The position numbers and the translations under genes were made by a program. Of a DNA stretch of 64,000 nucleotides, positions 21,005 through 34,000 are shown one piece after another. A model generated the notes under the pieces. The model had not been told where the DNA came from. It worked only from the letters and a program-made list of their open reading frames with translations, and did no database searches. Numbering within the stretch: position 1 is the stretch's first letter; the number at the start of each line of letters is the position of its first letter. The stretch comes from Pratylenchus scribneri (taxonomy: Eukaryota > Nematoda > Chromadorea > Rhabditida > Pratylenchidae). The DNA lies in assembly GCA_030063045.1 (NCBI GenBank), contig JAQSEB010000004.1, forward strand, positions 62,001 through 126,000, given 5' to 3'.

Positions 21005-22195
21005 TTTCTTTGCAAATTATATCGATTAAGGTAAATTGATTTTCTGTTAAATAATTAAAAAAATTATTTTAACAATTAATTTCGGATTCGATTAAAATTC
21101 GCGCAGTGCATCAGTAATTAATCCGTTTCGTTCCGGTCAAAAACTGAAGACACAAGCAAAAACATTATTATAATCTCGAACAAATTTATCGATGACAAAT
21201 TTGATATGTTCCTAGAATTTTGTCTGTGGAAGAGCAGAGATGGAGTGAATTTGATTAGTATATTAGGATCAGTAAATGGCAATGATTGGAAAAATGGTTT
21301 CTGGGTTGCCAAAGCCTATCCCATTGGCCTAGAAATGCTAATGAAATATAAAAAAAGGGATGGGAAATCTTTTAATGATAAAAAAACAAACATCGTTTTC
21401 ATTGAAACTTAAGAAATTGCAAACAGACGAATTTTTTATAATTTCATAGCAAACGTAAAATTTTTTTACACCTTTTAGAGAAAAAGAGAACGAGCGGAAA
21501 TAGAATAGAAAAAAAGAGAGAGGAAAAAGAAAAATAAAGCAAGAGAGCATAGCATGCCAAATAAATGACAAAATATCCAAATTTTACGCTTATAATTGGA
21601 ATAAAAAATTTTATGTTTCATGCCATGCTCTTCTGATTCACATTCTTTTTCATTAATCATTACGTTAGATTAGAATAAATTCTATTCACATCATTCATTT
21701 TAAATATTTTCCTCAATGTATTGATGATAAATTGAAAATCTGAAATCTAACTGGTTATTAATTGCGGCTTCGTCTGGGATTGGGGGAAAATCTGCACACC
21801 AATTCGGTTATTAGGGATGATTCAAAGGGAGAATAGGCCATTTTGCTTCCAATATTTATAAACCCCATTTAAAAGTTCTCCTTCCAAAGCATTCATTTCA
21901 TTCCCAAAAAAACATATTATTTGCAAACAATTTTCTTCCCCGATGACATTCATTTTTGGTTAAGCTGTCCTTTATAAATAATTAACAATTTTCCCTCCTC
22001 CATAATACACAATAAGAATTGTTTTGGAGGTAAAAGAAACCTTTCAAAATATTTTTTGGGACTAAAAGAAATTTTGATTTAATTGTACCCGCATCCTTCT
22101 CTTTCATTCGTTTTTTTATTACGCGAATTTGACAATTTCTAATCATTTTAATAATTAATTCTCTTTAAGAATAAGAATTACCAAAACAATCCTTC
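21005..22195 (+). promoter_or_regulatory. Duplicated RPL10A-3 flank and upstream module of coiled-coil gene D
   Basis: 21005-21684 duplicates 5772-6428; 21685-22195 duplicates 9690-10200 including TCTGGGATTGGGGG (21773), the GATGATTCAAAGGGAGAA box and TATAAACCCC. The junction at 21684/21685 is the empty site for the Helitron-like insertion. Confidence 0.65.
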
Positions 22196-22477
22196 ATGTC
22201 GGACCGTGAACGCAGAGAGGCCGAAGTGAGACGTATGGAGGAAGAGGTACAACGACTGGAGCGAGAATTTTACCGTGAAAGGCAACGTCGCAATATTGAA
22301 CTTCTTCGTCTTCATGAAGAGAGAGTCCAGGAAGAAGAGCGCATTCGTGAGGATGAACGTCGTCGAGTGCAGGAGGAGCATAGGGAACGCCAGCGGCAAC
22401 AATGGCGCGATCAGAAGAATCGATGGTATGCACGACGTCGCAATGGTGGCGGTGGCCAAGATGGCAATGGCCAATGA
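22196..22477 (+). CDS. Small charged coiled-coil protein, family copy D
   Basis: Identical in protein to copies A and C (93 residues, MSDRERREAEVRR start, NGGGGQDGNGQ end). Both flanks match copy A for several hundred bases, so A and D are the products of the same segmental duplication that carries RPL10A copies 1 and 3. Followed by the 77-bp satellite. Function unknown. Confidence 0.7.
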   Translation: MSDRERREAEVRRMEEEVQRLEREFYRERQRRNIELLRLHEERVQEEERIREDERRRVQEEHRERQRQQWRDQKNRWYARRRNGGGGQDGNGQ

Positions 22478-22902
22478 AGAGGACGAAGAAAACAAGGAAT
22501 GAATGAAGATAGGCATAAATAATTTGATAATATTTTTGATGGAAAAATCTTATTTAAATTCTTGTTGATAAATTGCGATCTTTATGAATTATGAATATAT
22601 TTCACTTGATAAAAACAGACAAAATCCATTGTATATGTACGTTGTTTATAGAGAAAATTGGGAATTGATTTGTATCGCATCTCGAGATGCGAATTTTCTC
22701 AAAAATTTTTCCAACCAATTTCCCCCATTTTCCCAAGTTACAACTTCAGCGGACCGATTCTAATCTCAGAAGAATCCGTAAATTTCTGTTTAATTTAAGC
22801 TTATCAATTTATCATAAAAACGTTGGGGAATATATTTAAAATGAATGATGAGTATTGTCAAAATGGATAATATGGGGAAATCTCGAACATATCTTGTGAA
22901 AT
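22478..22902. other. 3' flank of gene D
   Basis: Similar to the flanks of genes A and C to about 22740, then unique AT-rich sequence leading into the satellite. Confidence 0.4.
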
Positions 22903-24545
22903 TATCATCCATATCATGTGAATATCATGTTAATTATCGTATCATGCATTGCATATACAACCAGCATATCATGTTAAATTATTATCCATATCATGTGAAT
23001 ATCATGTTAATTATCGTATCATGCATTGCATATACAACCAGCATATCATGTTAAATTATTATCCATATCATGTGAATATCATGTTAATTATCGTATCATG
23101 CATTGCATATACAACCAGCATATCATGTTAAATTATTATCCATATCATGTGAATATCATGTTAATTATCGTATCATGCATTGCATATACAACCAGCATAT
23201 CATGTTAAATTATTATCCATATCATGTGAATATCATGTTAATTATCGTATCATGCATTGCATATACAACCAGCATATCATGTTAAATTATTATCCATATC
23301 ATGTGAATATCATGTTAATTATCGTATCATGCATTGCATATACAACCAGCATATCATGTTAAATTATTATCCATATCATGTGAATATCATGTTAATTATC
23401 GTATCATGCATTGCATATACAACCAGCATATCATGTTAAATTATTATCCATATCATGTGAATATCATGTTAATTATCGTATCATGCATTGCATATACAAC
23501 CAGCCAATCATGTTAAATTATTATCCATATCATGTGAATATCATGTTAATTATCGTATCATGCATTGCATATACAACCAGCATATCATGTTAAATTATTA
23601 TCCATATCATGTGAATATCATGTTAATTATCGTATCATGCATTGCATATACAACCAGCATATCATGTTAAATTATTATCCATATCATGTGAATATCATGT
23701 TAATTATCGTATCATGCATTGCATATACAACCAGCATATCATGTTAAATTATTATCCATATCATGTGAATATCATGTTAATTATCGTATCATGCATTGCA
23801 TATACAACCAGCATATCATGTTAAATTATTATCCATATCATGTGAATATCATGTTAATTATCGTATCATGCATTGCATATACAACCAGCATATCATGTTA
23901 AATTATTATCCATATCATGTGAATATCATGTGAATTATCCAATATAAGATGCATATGCAACCAGCATATCATGTTAAATTATTATCCATATCATGTGAAT
24001 ATCATGTTAATTATCGTATCATGCATTGCATATACAACCAGCATATCATGTTAAATTATTATCCATATCATGTGAATATCATGTTAATTATCGTATCATG
24101 CATTGCATATACAACCAGCATATCATGTTAAATTATTATCCATATCATGTGAATATCATGTTAATTATCGTATCATGCATTGCATATACAACCAGCATAT
24201 CATGTTAAATTATTATCCATATCATGTGAATATCATGTTAATTATCGTATCATGCATTGCATATACAACCAGCATATCATGTTAAATTATTATCCATATC
24301 ATGTGAATATCATGTTAATTATCGTATCATGCATTGCATATACAACCAGCATATCATGTTAAATTATTATCCATATCATGTGAATATCATGTTAATTATC
24401 GTATCATGCATTGCATATACAACCAGCATATCATGTTAAATTATTATCCATATCATGTGAATATCATGTGAAATTATCAAGTATAACATGCATATGCAAC
24501 CAGCATATCATGTTAAATTATTATCCATATCATGTGCATCATGTG
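22903..24545. repeat. 77-bp satellite array, about 20 units
   Basis: Near-perfect tandem units of 77 bp (period clear from repeats starting at 22949, 23026, 23103 and so on) containing CATATCATGTTAAATTATTA, CCATATCATGTGAATATCATG, GTATCATGCATTGC and ATACAACCAG. Variants occur near 23506 (CCAATC), 23930-23960 and in the final degenerate units from 24460. Because 77 is not a multiple of three, the short open frames are artefacts. Confidence 0.97.
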
Positions 24546-25009
24546 AAATTATCGAGTATAAACAATTTTCCCTTTGTTCCCCTTGAACATTGGATCGATT
24601 TTGATATTGATGTGTACCATTTCGGCATTGCCTCGTGAATCACAAGTCTGCTTCATTCTTCAGAGCATTCCACTGTTGGAGGAGAATATTCCCGACCTCG
24701 ATTCGGAAAAAGGCGGAAGTGTGAATTTAATGAGAAAACGGTATAATTGAAAAAAATGCTTCTGAGTTGTCCACTATCCGATTGGAATCCAAATTGAGAA
24801 TGAAAAGAATATGAAAGAGGGGATGTATGTATGCGTTTTGGATTTTGGATTGACCCCCTCAATTGATCAAAAAGAAGAAACATCGATTTCATTGATTGAA
24901 ACTTATTCTTAATGAAAAAATGCAAAATTTTGACGAATTTTTCTTCACTTTTGCAAATTTACGTTGCTGAGTCACATTCTTTTTTTTTCATTTTCCATAT
25001 TATTCATTT
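24546..25009. other. Flank between satellite and gene E module
   Basis: Contains diverged copies of the family flank phrases (CGGTATAATTG, TTGACCCCCTCAATTGATCA as near 10940). No gene. Confidence 0.4.
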
Positions 25010-25566
25010 TGGAATAAACTCACATCATCCATTTTAATTCACCAATGATATGATTATAAATTGAAAAAAATCGAACCGCTTTTTCTTCTGGGATTGGGGG
25101 CAAAAATTCTGTGGTTTATTGGGGATCGCAATGGTGGTAGGGTTTTGTGATGATTCAAAGGGAGAAAACCAATATTTTGCTTCCAATCATAACCATCGTT
25201 ATCCCCATTTAAAAGCTCTTCTTCAAAAAGCCACATTCATTCATTTCATTTCATCAAATCCAACCAAATTATTTCCACAACAAATTCAACAAATATTAAT
25301 TTCCTCCAAATCAATTGAAGTAAGCTAACCTTTATGAATGATTAAAAAATTTCCCTCCTACACAATCAACAATAAGGATTTCTTTTGTCTAAAAGAAAAC
25401 TTCAAAATATTTTTTGGAGCATCGTGACCATTTGGGTGTAAAATATAGGAAAATTTGGCAAAATGATCCAAAAATGTGGGGAGATGGGCGAAAATGTTGT
25501 AAAAGCCACATTACTAATTTTGCCCATTTAACAATTTTAATATTTACTTTATTTCCAGGCTCAAAA
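25010..25566 (+). promoter_or_regulatory. Shared upstream module and 5'UTR intron of coiled-coil gene E
   Basis: TCTGGGATTGGGGG near 25087, GATGATTCAAAGGGAGAA near 25150, CCCCATTTAAAAGCTC near 25203. GTAAGC at 25319 and TTTCCAG ending at 25559 bound a probable 5'UTR intron; this is the uninserted version of the gene B leader. Confidence 0.6.
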
Positions 25567-25845
25567 ATGTCCGATTCGGAACGTGACCTTCGCCGACGTG
25601 AAGAGGAGGCTAGACGCCGCTTGGAAGACATCCAGCGTCGCGACCAAGAAAATGTCCGTGAATTCCTACGTCGACAGGCCGAGCTTACACGCCAGATTAG
25701 TGAGGAACGCATTCGGGCCGATGAACGCCGACGAGAAGAAGATAGGCTGAGAGAGCAGCAGCGAGCAGAATGGCGCCGCCGGCAGGGTCGTTATCTTCGA
25801 CGCCGTCGCAATGGTGGCGGTGACCAAGATGGCAATGGCCAATGA
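25567..25845 (+). CDS. Small charged coiled-coil protein, family copy E
   Basis: 92 residues, MSDSERDLRRREEEARRRLE start, closest to copy B, with substitutions in the middle (EFLRRQAELTRQ) and near the end (QRAEWRRRQGRYLRRRR) and a slightly altered tail NGGGDQDGNGQ. Helix heptads and the Gly tail are kept. The pattern of changes, with no stops, suggests purifying or diversifying selection on a working gene. Function unknown. Confidence 0.68.
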   Translation: MSDSERDLRRREEEARRRLEDIQRRDQENVREFLRRQAELTRQISEERIRADERRREEDRLREQQRAEWRRRQGRYLRRRRNGGGDQDGNGQ

Positions 25846-28537
25846 AGAGGATGAAGAAGAGCAAATGAGGATGGAATTAAAGAAGGATGGCCTGAGGGAG
25901 GCAAATAATATCTAAAAATTTTTTCTGGAATAAATAAAGTTTTGTAATTTTTTAATCATGGAATAAAATTTTGAAAATATCCAAAAAAAAAAGTACACAT
26001 TTTCCTCTTATTGACCAATTTTCCCAATTTAACCCTCAAATAATTCAATTTAATGATCAAATGAATGGAAATTAGTGTGGTTTTGACTGAAAGAATAGCT
26101 TTTATATGATGCCACTCCCAATGGCCAATGTTGGAAGCAAAAAATGAGTTTTATTCCTTTGAGTCATCTCCAAACCATTCTTCGACTCCGATAAAAATTC
26201 CCAAAATAAACTCTTCTCATCGACGCGGAGCCGCAAATTGACTGGCGGTTGGATTTCCGTCATGAAAATGTCTTTTAAATATTGTAAAAGTTACCAGATT
26301 TTCTTCATCATTTTGACCAAGTTGTTTTTTTATTTATTCCATTTGTTATTTATTTTGTTTTTGATAAAATTAGTAAGAAAGAATATAGAAGCCTATATTT
26401 AATTAAAATCCAGTTAATTATTTCCAATTTTAATGGCCAATAACAAAAATCTATGTCGTCCTATTTCCATAAAATCCAAAATTTGCCTTAAATAAAAGAA
26501 AATTGAATTGATTATTTATGAGAGAAGAAGATGGTATCTAGAAAAATTTTTATATCAATGACTAAGATTTCCATTTCAGGGTAAATTTTCCGGAATAAAT
26601 TAATTAACAATCAGTTTTATTTAACGACCAATTACCCTGCTGAAGTCATTCCAAACATTTCTCATCTTTCTTATCAAATTTGACCTTTGCCCTATTCCAT
26701 AATTACATTTAAACAAACTAAGACAGTTAGATGAATGCTGATGCTAACCCATCAAGGCCATTGCCATAATTCAATTTGCCAAAGGCAATTTCCAGCTAGG
26801 CCTTCGATGTAAAAAAGGTGCCATCACTTTCTGAAGGCCAAGGCAATGCTTAGGAAGTCGAGAACAGATTCAGGAAGGAGCAAAGACGGCTTCAGAGTAT
26901 ATAGTAATGAATTTTCGTTGATGGCACCTTCCTTGGTGAAAGCACTATTGCCTTGGCGATGGCAGGCAACTTTTTATTATTAGCATAGACATAGCTTATT
27001 GCATAAATGAAATAATTTTGATATCGATGGCACAGATTTTCCATCGAAGACAAAAGTTTGACATAGGAGGCATGCCTATTTTTTCTTTTCCTGTGATAAT
27101 CCTCTTTCTCTTGTATGCCATAATTTTTTCTCTTCATTCAATCACCAGCCAATAGCCTGTTCAGATTATATAGAATGGATGATGCCTGATCGGATTCTGC
27201 ATGTTCGAAAACCTGGGGTTAGATGAAATTGGTCAAAAATTATCCCTGAAAACATGAAAATAAAACAGGCATACTGTCCCTTATAGGCAAAATATGATTT
27301 TGCATAAAATAGGATAGGCAAATGTGGACAGGCTTACAATGGAGCTGCCAAATGCCCTGGAGTAAAATCATTCAAAATGTCATATTTCCAGCTTACGGTA
27401 CATTGGTAAGGAATTGGAAAAGAAGGGAAGGAAATGTAAAGTTCAATGCCTTAGGGAGAAATCCTTCTGTAAATTGACATTTTCGTCTACGGCAATGGAT
27501 ACATTTTCGAATTTGATTTAGCTGTCATCGACGGATTCGTAGAGGAAGAAATGGTCCCCTTTCCCGGAAGAAGCAGATCAAAAATAATTAAAATGAAAAA
27601 TATGAAAGCCGGATTTGTATGAATAAAAGAGGAAAGGCGAATTAAGGCCGGAAAGAGATTGAAATGAAGAAAATTCGTTGCCATTTTCAGAAATTATTAA
27701 TAATTTTATGGAAATTCCAAAATACTTGGACAATGAATAATCAGCTAATATTTGAGTGGCATTTTGAATAGAAACAATAATAAATTTATTTATTAGTCAA
27801 TTTGATATTGAGAACAAAAATTCATATTAAATTTGATTATATGTAGTCAAAGAAATGATTCACACTCATTTTGATATCATTTGCTTTTGTGGTTTGTCAA
27901 TTTTGGGCCTAAAATACTGTATGGCCACTTTTGGCTATATCTCAAGAATGTAGCAGCAAATACGAGAAGGCGATATTATTTCATTTGAAACTTTTATCCT
28001 ATAAAAATTTACTTTTCCAATTCTTTGTAAAATAATTAAGCTGCTTTCATCTAAAAATTTGGGTTTATTATATTCAAAGATATATAAATTTATTATTGTT
28101 AATTTAGAAACAGCCACTTTCTGAAAATATCAAGATTTTCTGAGAAGGATATTTAAGGCTTTACGATGGTTCAAGCTTTCCAGAAAAATAAGCCATTTTT
28201 TGAGAATACGAATATTTAAGGCTTTACAATTGTTTAAACGTTCCAGAATAATAGTTCAATCGTGATCATTTGTTGAAATTAAAATTAGGTGGTAAAATAA
28301 ATAAATTATTTTAACAAATCAGTTTTTATGTTATGGCCTAAATTCCACTTGAAGTCCAGAAATGCCATACATATCCTCCAAATCCATTCACTGCCATTAA
28401 TCCATACGCCACCTATTAATTTTTACTTTTTAAGCTAAGCAAGTAGTCTATCATTTTTTGATTTGTGTTTTCTTTCGGATAGTATAAAGTAAGACTCATT
28501 AATTCATTGGATTAAAAAGTAAATTTTATAATTAAGC
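25846..28537. other. 2.7-kb region without a supported gene
   Basis: AT-rich, with only short random open frames. A stretch at about 25989-26055 (TTTCCTCTTATTGACCAATT and following) recurs at about 40277-40360, so it includes a dispersed repeat. Two similar phrases (AAGGCTTTACGATGGTT / AAGGCTTTACAATTGTT) lie at 28150-28230. Confidence 0.5.
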
Positions 28538-29336
28538 ATGAACTTTGTGCGGAACCCGAAGCCAAGCAATCAGCCTGGAGTCGTCCAATTGGTCTATGAA
28601 GGTGGAGCAGTCTATAAACAAATTTTGGATCGAAATGGCCGCTGGGGGCCGAGAATTTTTGGTTTGAATTCCAATAGTTTATTTTTAATTCCATTTTTAA
28701 CAGTGCGTTATGATGATAATGCGTGGCACGCTGGACAGCCGAATCAACATAGGCGTGGGCAATCGGAGCCGAGAGGTAAGAATTAGATTATCTTAATAAT
28801 TCACCATCTTTTCCTATTAATAGCGACATTGCCAACATTGCCTCTGGCCAATCCAACGCCGGCCGGGACCACTTTACGCCGCCACCAATCTGGGCCAATC
28901 AACGGAGTTACACCAAGAAAATCAACCGGAAAATATTGCAATTTCACCACCGAACAAATTAGTGTTCAATGGACCGTTTGATGAACAAAAGCGCTACTTT
29001 ATCAAGGCCAGTTTGTCTAATAATTCATTTAAATTGATAAAAATTAACTTTTAGGTGACAAACATTGGTTGGCACCGCATTGCATATAAGTGGAAGACGA
29101 ACAATTGGGATTTGTTCAGCTTTAATCCAATGCATGGCGTCCTGAATCGCGGCCAAACAATTCACATCGAAGTCATTTTGGAATCTTTCGACGAGAACGA
29201 AGCAGCCACCACCGACATAATTGGTATTCGCTGGGTGAAGATTTCAGAAGATGCGGGAAATGAGTATCGCCCCGAGTGGTTCCAGCAAGACGGTACAAGA
29301 CGGCACAAAGTGCTGAAGATTGAATATAACATCTAA
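28538..29336 (+). CDS. MSP-domain protein
   Basis: Four exons: 28538-28661, 28704-28775, 28918-29006, 29055-29336; 188 residues. The C-terminal half is a major sperm protein (immunoglobulin-like) domain: ISPPNKLVFNGPFDEQKR, then VTNIGWHRIAYKWKT, FSFNPMHGVLNRGQT and IGIRWVKI. It is much more diverged than the abundant MSPs that form sperm filaments and has an N-terminal extension of about 80 residues, so it is better called an MSP-domain protein. Two splice points are unusual. Intron 3 starts with GC (29007). Intron 2 must end at 28917 to keep the MSP frame, although a better-looking TTAATAG acceptor exists at 28824; use of that site shifts the frame into a stop. Alternative splicing or an indel are possible. 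Confidence 0.8.
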
Positions 29337-31006
29337 ATGAACTGTGGATAAAATCAATGGATGAATATTTAGCACTTTCAATTATTTTGTTTGATTAATA
29401 ATATCAATATTTTTCCCATCAATATATCAAAATGTTTTTTGTTATGGTAATTTATATCAATAAAATAAATTTATTTATCATTTATCAATTTATTAATTGG
29501 TTTCGACCGAAAGTTAAATGCTACATTGTGCATGAAATAATGTGAATTGCCTTAAGAATGGTGTATGTCGGTGATTGACATTTTCTCCGGTAAAAGATCC
29601 ATGATTCATTTTCTTATCGTATCATCACTTCAAAATTTCCTTTTACCCATTATCCTTCCACAAATTTCCAAGCACTTCCACAAATCCATACGAAGGGCTA
29701 TGAATAGCTATGATTCGTTGCAGATGGTTAATTTTTCACCGATTCATTGCTGCGAAAGATTCATTGTCATTGCCGATAAATTCATTGCCCAGCCACAAAT
29801 GGGTAAAAATAAGGTTTTTTTCTTACATTTAACAAAAATTTTGAGTAATCGACTTGTTTTTTTCAATGAGATAAATAAAATCTACAATGGTTATCACAAA
29901 AAAAACCCAAAATTAGGACAATTATGACTATTTTAGAATCATAGAGATAGAAGTAATTTTTCAACCCGAAGAGGAGTTTACTTTCACAAAATTTAGGCTA
30001 CAGTTCGTATTCTATCCGATAAGTTATTTTTTTCAGTCTTAATAAGAAATTTTTACATTATATTACATAGTAGACTCGATCCAAAGTAATTTCAAGCAAA
30101 GAAACCCTTAATCAGTCAACAATGCATAGTTTAAGATTTGGGCTTAGATTAAGCTTATGACTTAGATTTGGGTTAGGCTTTTAAGGCTCGTCGATAAGGA
30201 ATCTTAAAGTAGTCCAAATATATCGCTTGATATTTTACTGATTGATGCTAAAAGCTAAATCTTAAAAGCCAAAAATGAAACGGTCCCTTTGTGGTTGGCG
30301 GTGAAACTTCAGGTCGGGCAATGAAACGGCAGCAATGAAACCTCAACCAATTTTAACAATTATCTCCATCTACTCTAATTTTTTACTTTAGATAAATTCA
30401 TTCAATAATTTACTACAAAATTAAAATTTGAATGTCATCAAAACGGCAGCAGAGGCATCACAATTCTTCCGTCAGCCTGTGGAAAAATCGACCGATGAAT
30501 TTTGCAGTTGATTCAAATAAGAATGAACGACATTTTGTAGCCGACCAGCAGCGATCATGATAAGTTAGTTCATTTTTAGGGATAGACTACAAATTTACTG
30601 TAGAGAAATTGCTTTCAACCAATCAGCAGCATTTTTATGTTGCGCCTTGCGCAATAACATCGCAATTCTTGCTCTAGGCCTCTAGGTTTTGTAGTTTCTG
30701 TAGTTTTTCCTCAATATCTTCCTTTTTTCCCTCACAATTTTCCCAAAAAATCGATATTTTCATTTTCTCTTGCTCCCACTAGTCTAGCTTAACACTACCA
30801 TGCTATGCTACCATCCGATGTCAACTTTATAAGGAAAAATAGGTACAAATTAATTATATAATTAATTAGCTTCAAAAATTCATAATCCAAAATTTCAATA
30901 AGCTCAAATAAATGTTTTCAAATAATAAAATTATGTTGGACAATTTAGAATCTCCATTCGAGCATCAAATTCATGTTTGAGGCCTTTGCCTTTCCCATCA
31001 TTTTCA
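29337..31006. other. 1.7-kb intergenic region
   Basis: AT-rich. A 120-codon open frame at 29565-29927 has no recognisable motif and no conserved composition. Nothing supported. Confidence 0.45.
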
Positions 31007-34000
31007 ATGTGGCGCAGCTTCAAACGAAAATATCGCCAAAATTTATTGCCATTTTCGCTTTTGCTCTTCATCATTGCAATCATCATATTTACAATTTACT
31101 ACAATCTTCCGCCCAATAAGAAGGCAACAATCAATTACCAATGCAATGGATGGCGAAATTACTTTATTCCAAATGTTGAAGAGAAGAGAATATTCCAATC
31201 GGTTAGAATGGAACACATCCAATTGCTGGAAAAACTGGAGGAGACCACCGAAAAATTGAATTCAATAAAGAAATTAATCCCAATTAGAGGTAAACCATCA
31301 AAACATTTGAAATAATTTATTCATTTTTGAACAGAAGAAGAATTGAAACAATTGGAAATTAAAATTGGTGAATTGAAATTGCTGAGAAAAGAATACACTG
31401 ATCGGCGAAATGTTCAGCTGAAATTGCCAAATTCTCCATTATATCCGAGCAATCAAAACCAACAAGAGGAAAATGGCCATCAAAAATTATTTCAATTCCT
31501 TGAGGATAGCATTGATTATAGGTTTTTTATAATAATTATTAATTATTTTTAATTTCAGTCGATGTTCAATCAGTTCATTTTTTCGAGTCTTCGTTTATCC
31601 ACCAACAAATGGGAGCACGAAATTAGTGAATGATTTTTATATGGAATTTATGCAGAATAATGCTTATATCACTGGTAATCCGAAGGAAGCATGCATTTTT
31701 GTTGCAATTTTGGAAGAAGGAAAAACAACAAAATTCAATCAATTCGCCCATTTTGGCTCAAAAGGTCGAAATCATTTGCTCATTGATTTGGGAGGAAATT
31801 TGACACCAAATAATGTTGGCGCTGCAATGCTTTTATCAAGTGGATTAAATGCACAAAATTATCGGTTTATTTTAATAATTTAAAGTATTTAAACTTTATT
31901 TAAGACCAAAAATGGACATTGCCACTTTTTTATTCGTACCAGAATTTGACCAAAATCATTGGGAAAAATTGCCACCAATTTTGCCTGCCACCCGAAAATA
32001 TTTGCTCAATTTTATTTCAAATTCCTCCGAATTAAGTGAAATTGAATTACAAAATTTGGCGGAACTCAAAAAATCAATGGTTTAATTTTATTGCATTTTA
32101 AAATTTATTAATTAATTTAGGATTCCTCCGAAGATAATTATTTGATTGATTTGGAATGTACAAAACAATCGAAGAATTCACTTTGTTATCAAAGAGAAGA
32201 GAGGCAAATTATTGGGAGACAAAGTCAATTTACTCTAATCATTCCAAACAATGCAACATTTCAACGTAAATTTATTTATTTTTTATTAAAATTATTTAAA
32301 TTAATTTAGAACAATTTTATGAATGTTTGGAAGATGGCTCAATTCCGGTGATTTTTTCACAAAATCAGCCATTGCCATTTGACGGAATGATTGATTGGCG
32401 TTTGGCCACAATTCAATTGCCATTTGCTCGATTCCCGGAAATTCATTTTATTTTGCGTTCCATTTCCGCAAATGACCTTTTGGAAATGAAGAGGAAGGGC
32501 CGATTCTTTTTTGAAAATTTATTGGCTAATAGAAAAGGTTTTTTTAATTTATTTAATAAATGGAGCCCGGATAGTTATGCAAATTTTTAGATTCGTAATT
32601 ATAATGAATGTAAAAACAGAAAAATTTTTTAATTGGTTTAAAACCAGCGTATTGAAGTTTTGGTCAATTGGCCAAGAGAGCAGCCCTCTAGACCAAAAGG
32701 GCGTGGGTTCGAATCCCGCCCGCGACCAATAATTTTTTTTTGATCAAAAATCTATCCGGGTTTTATTATTAAATTTAAAAAAATATTCAATCAAATTATT
32801 CATTTCAGTTTTGGTTCGTTCCGTTTTGGCATTAATTCGTCATCGTCTCCAAATGCCGGGCAAAGAAGAATTTGAATCGCTGGCTTTGCCACTTTATAAT
32901 AAATCAATTGGCGATGATGGAAATTGGAATTATCCATCATTTATTTCAACGGCTGCCAAACCACCTTATGATGATGAATATTTGGGTGCAACTGAGGTAA
33001 ATTAGCATTAATTTAAATAATTATTTATTTGAAAAAAGGTGCCAATGGAATCACCAAAATATGTTCACAATTTCACCGCATTTTCATTGGTTTTATTTAT
33101 AAATAATATTTAAATTTATTTAAAATTGTTTAGTATTCATCAAAATATTGGAATGAATTCCCATTTGCCACTGCAAATTCACCTGAATTCATTTTAAATG
33201 ATCATCCGCTTCCATCGGATGCAGAATTCCAAGAGGACACTTCCTATGGGATGAGGCCAATTTCGCCTGGTTCTGGTGTTGAATTTTCGCAAGCACTGGG
33301 AGGAAATCGACCAAAGGAACAATTCACAAGTTAGTCTATTTTAATAGAGCCCGGATAGTTAAGCAAATAAACAAATTTTTTCGTAGCTCTAATTTTAATA
33401 AGCAAGAAAAATCATTTAACTTGGCTTTGGAAATAAAATTATATCAACTAAAAGTTTTAGTCGATTGGTGAAGGGAGCAGTTTGGCTTGGGTGAAGGACG
33501 TGGGTTCGAATCCCACCCGAGTCCAATAATTTTTTAATCAATAAAACTGATTTTGATAAATTTTTATTCATTTTTCTCCGAATATTTTGTAAAAATAAAT
33601 TCAAAAAGTAACCAAAAAATCAAAATTTGCTGCTAAAGATACATTTATTTTGATATTTTATTTTTTAAACAATTTTTTAATGCATAACAATCCGAGCTTA
33701 CTAATTAAATATTTCAATTTAAATTTTATTAATTTAGTTGTTATTGCCACATTCAATCGGGAACAAGTTTTAATGGTAAATTAAATAAATATTTATTTAA
33801 ATAAATATTCTTATTAAAGAATACACTTGAACGAATGATCGGGTTGCCTTATTTGAATCGAATTATTGTAATCTGGAATGATTGGCAAAATACTCCAAAT
33901 TCGGCTGCTTGGCCCCGACTCCATGTTCCACTTCTTTTTGTGAATGGAACAAGGAATTCGCTGAACAACAGATTTATTCCATGGAAAGAAATTGAAACCG

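Noticed and set aside
22903..24545. CRISPR-like regular repeats
   Set aside because: Units are contiguous with no unique spacers, and the window is eukaryotic.
22845..24638. Series of identical 60-codon frames every 77 bp
   Set aside because: Artefact of the 77-bp satellite.
29565..29927. 120-codon open frame
   Set aside because: AT-rich, no motif, no splice or family support.
32511..32732. Open frame ending in [12 protein letters not shown]
   Set aside because: Typical translation of a tRNA-like sequence within the mobile element.
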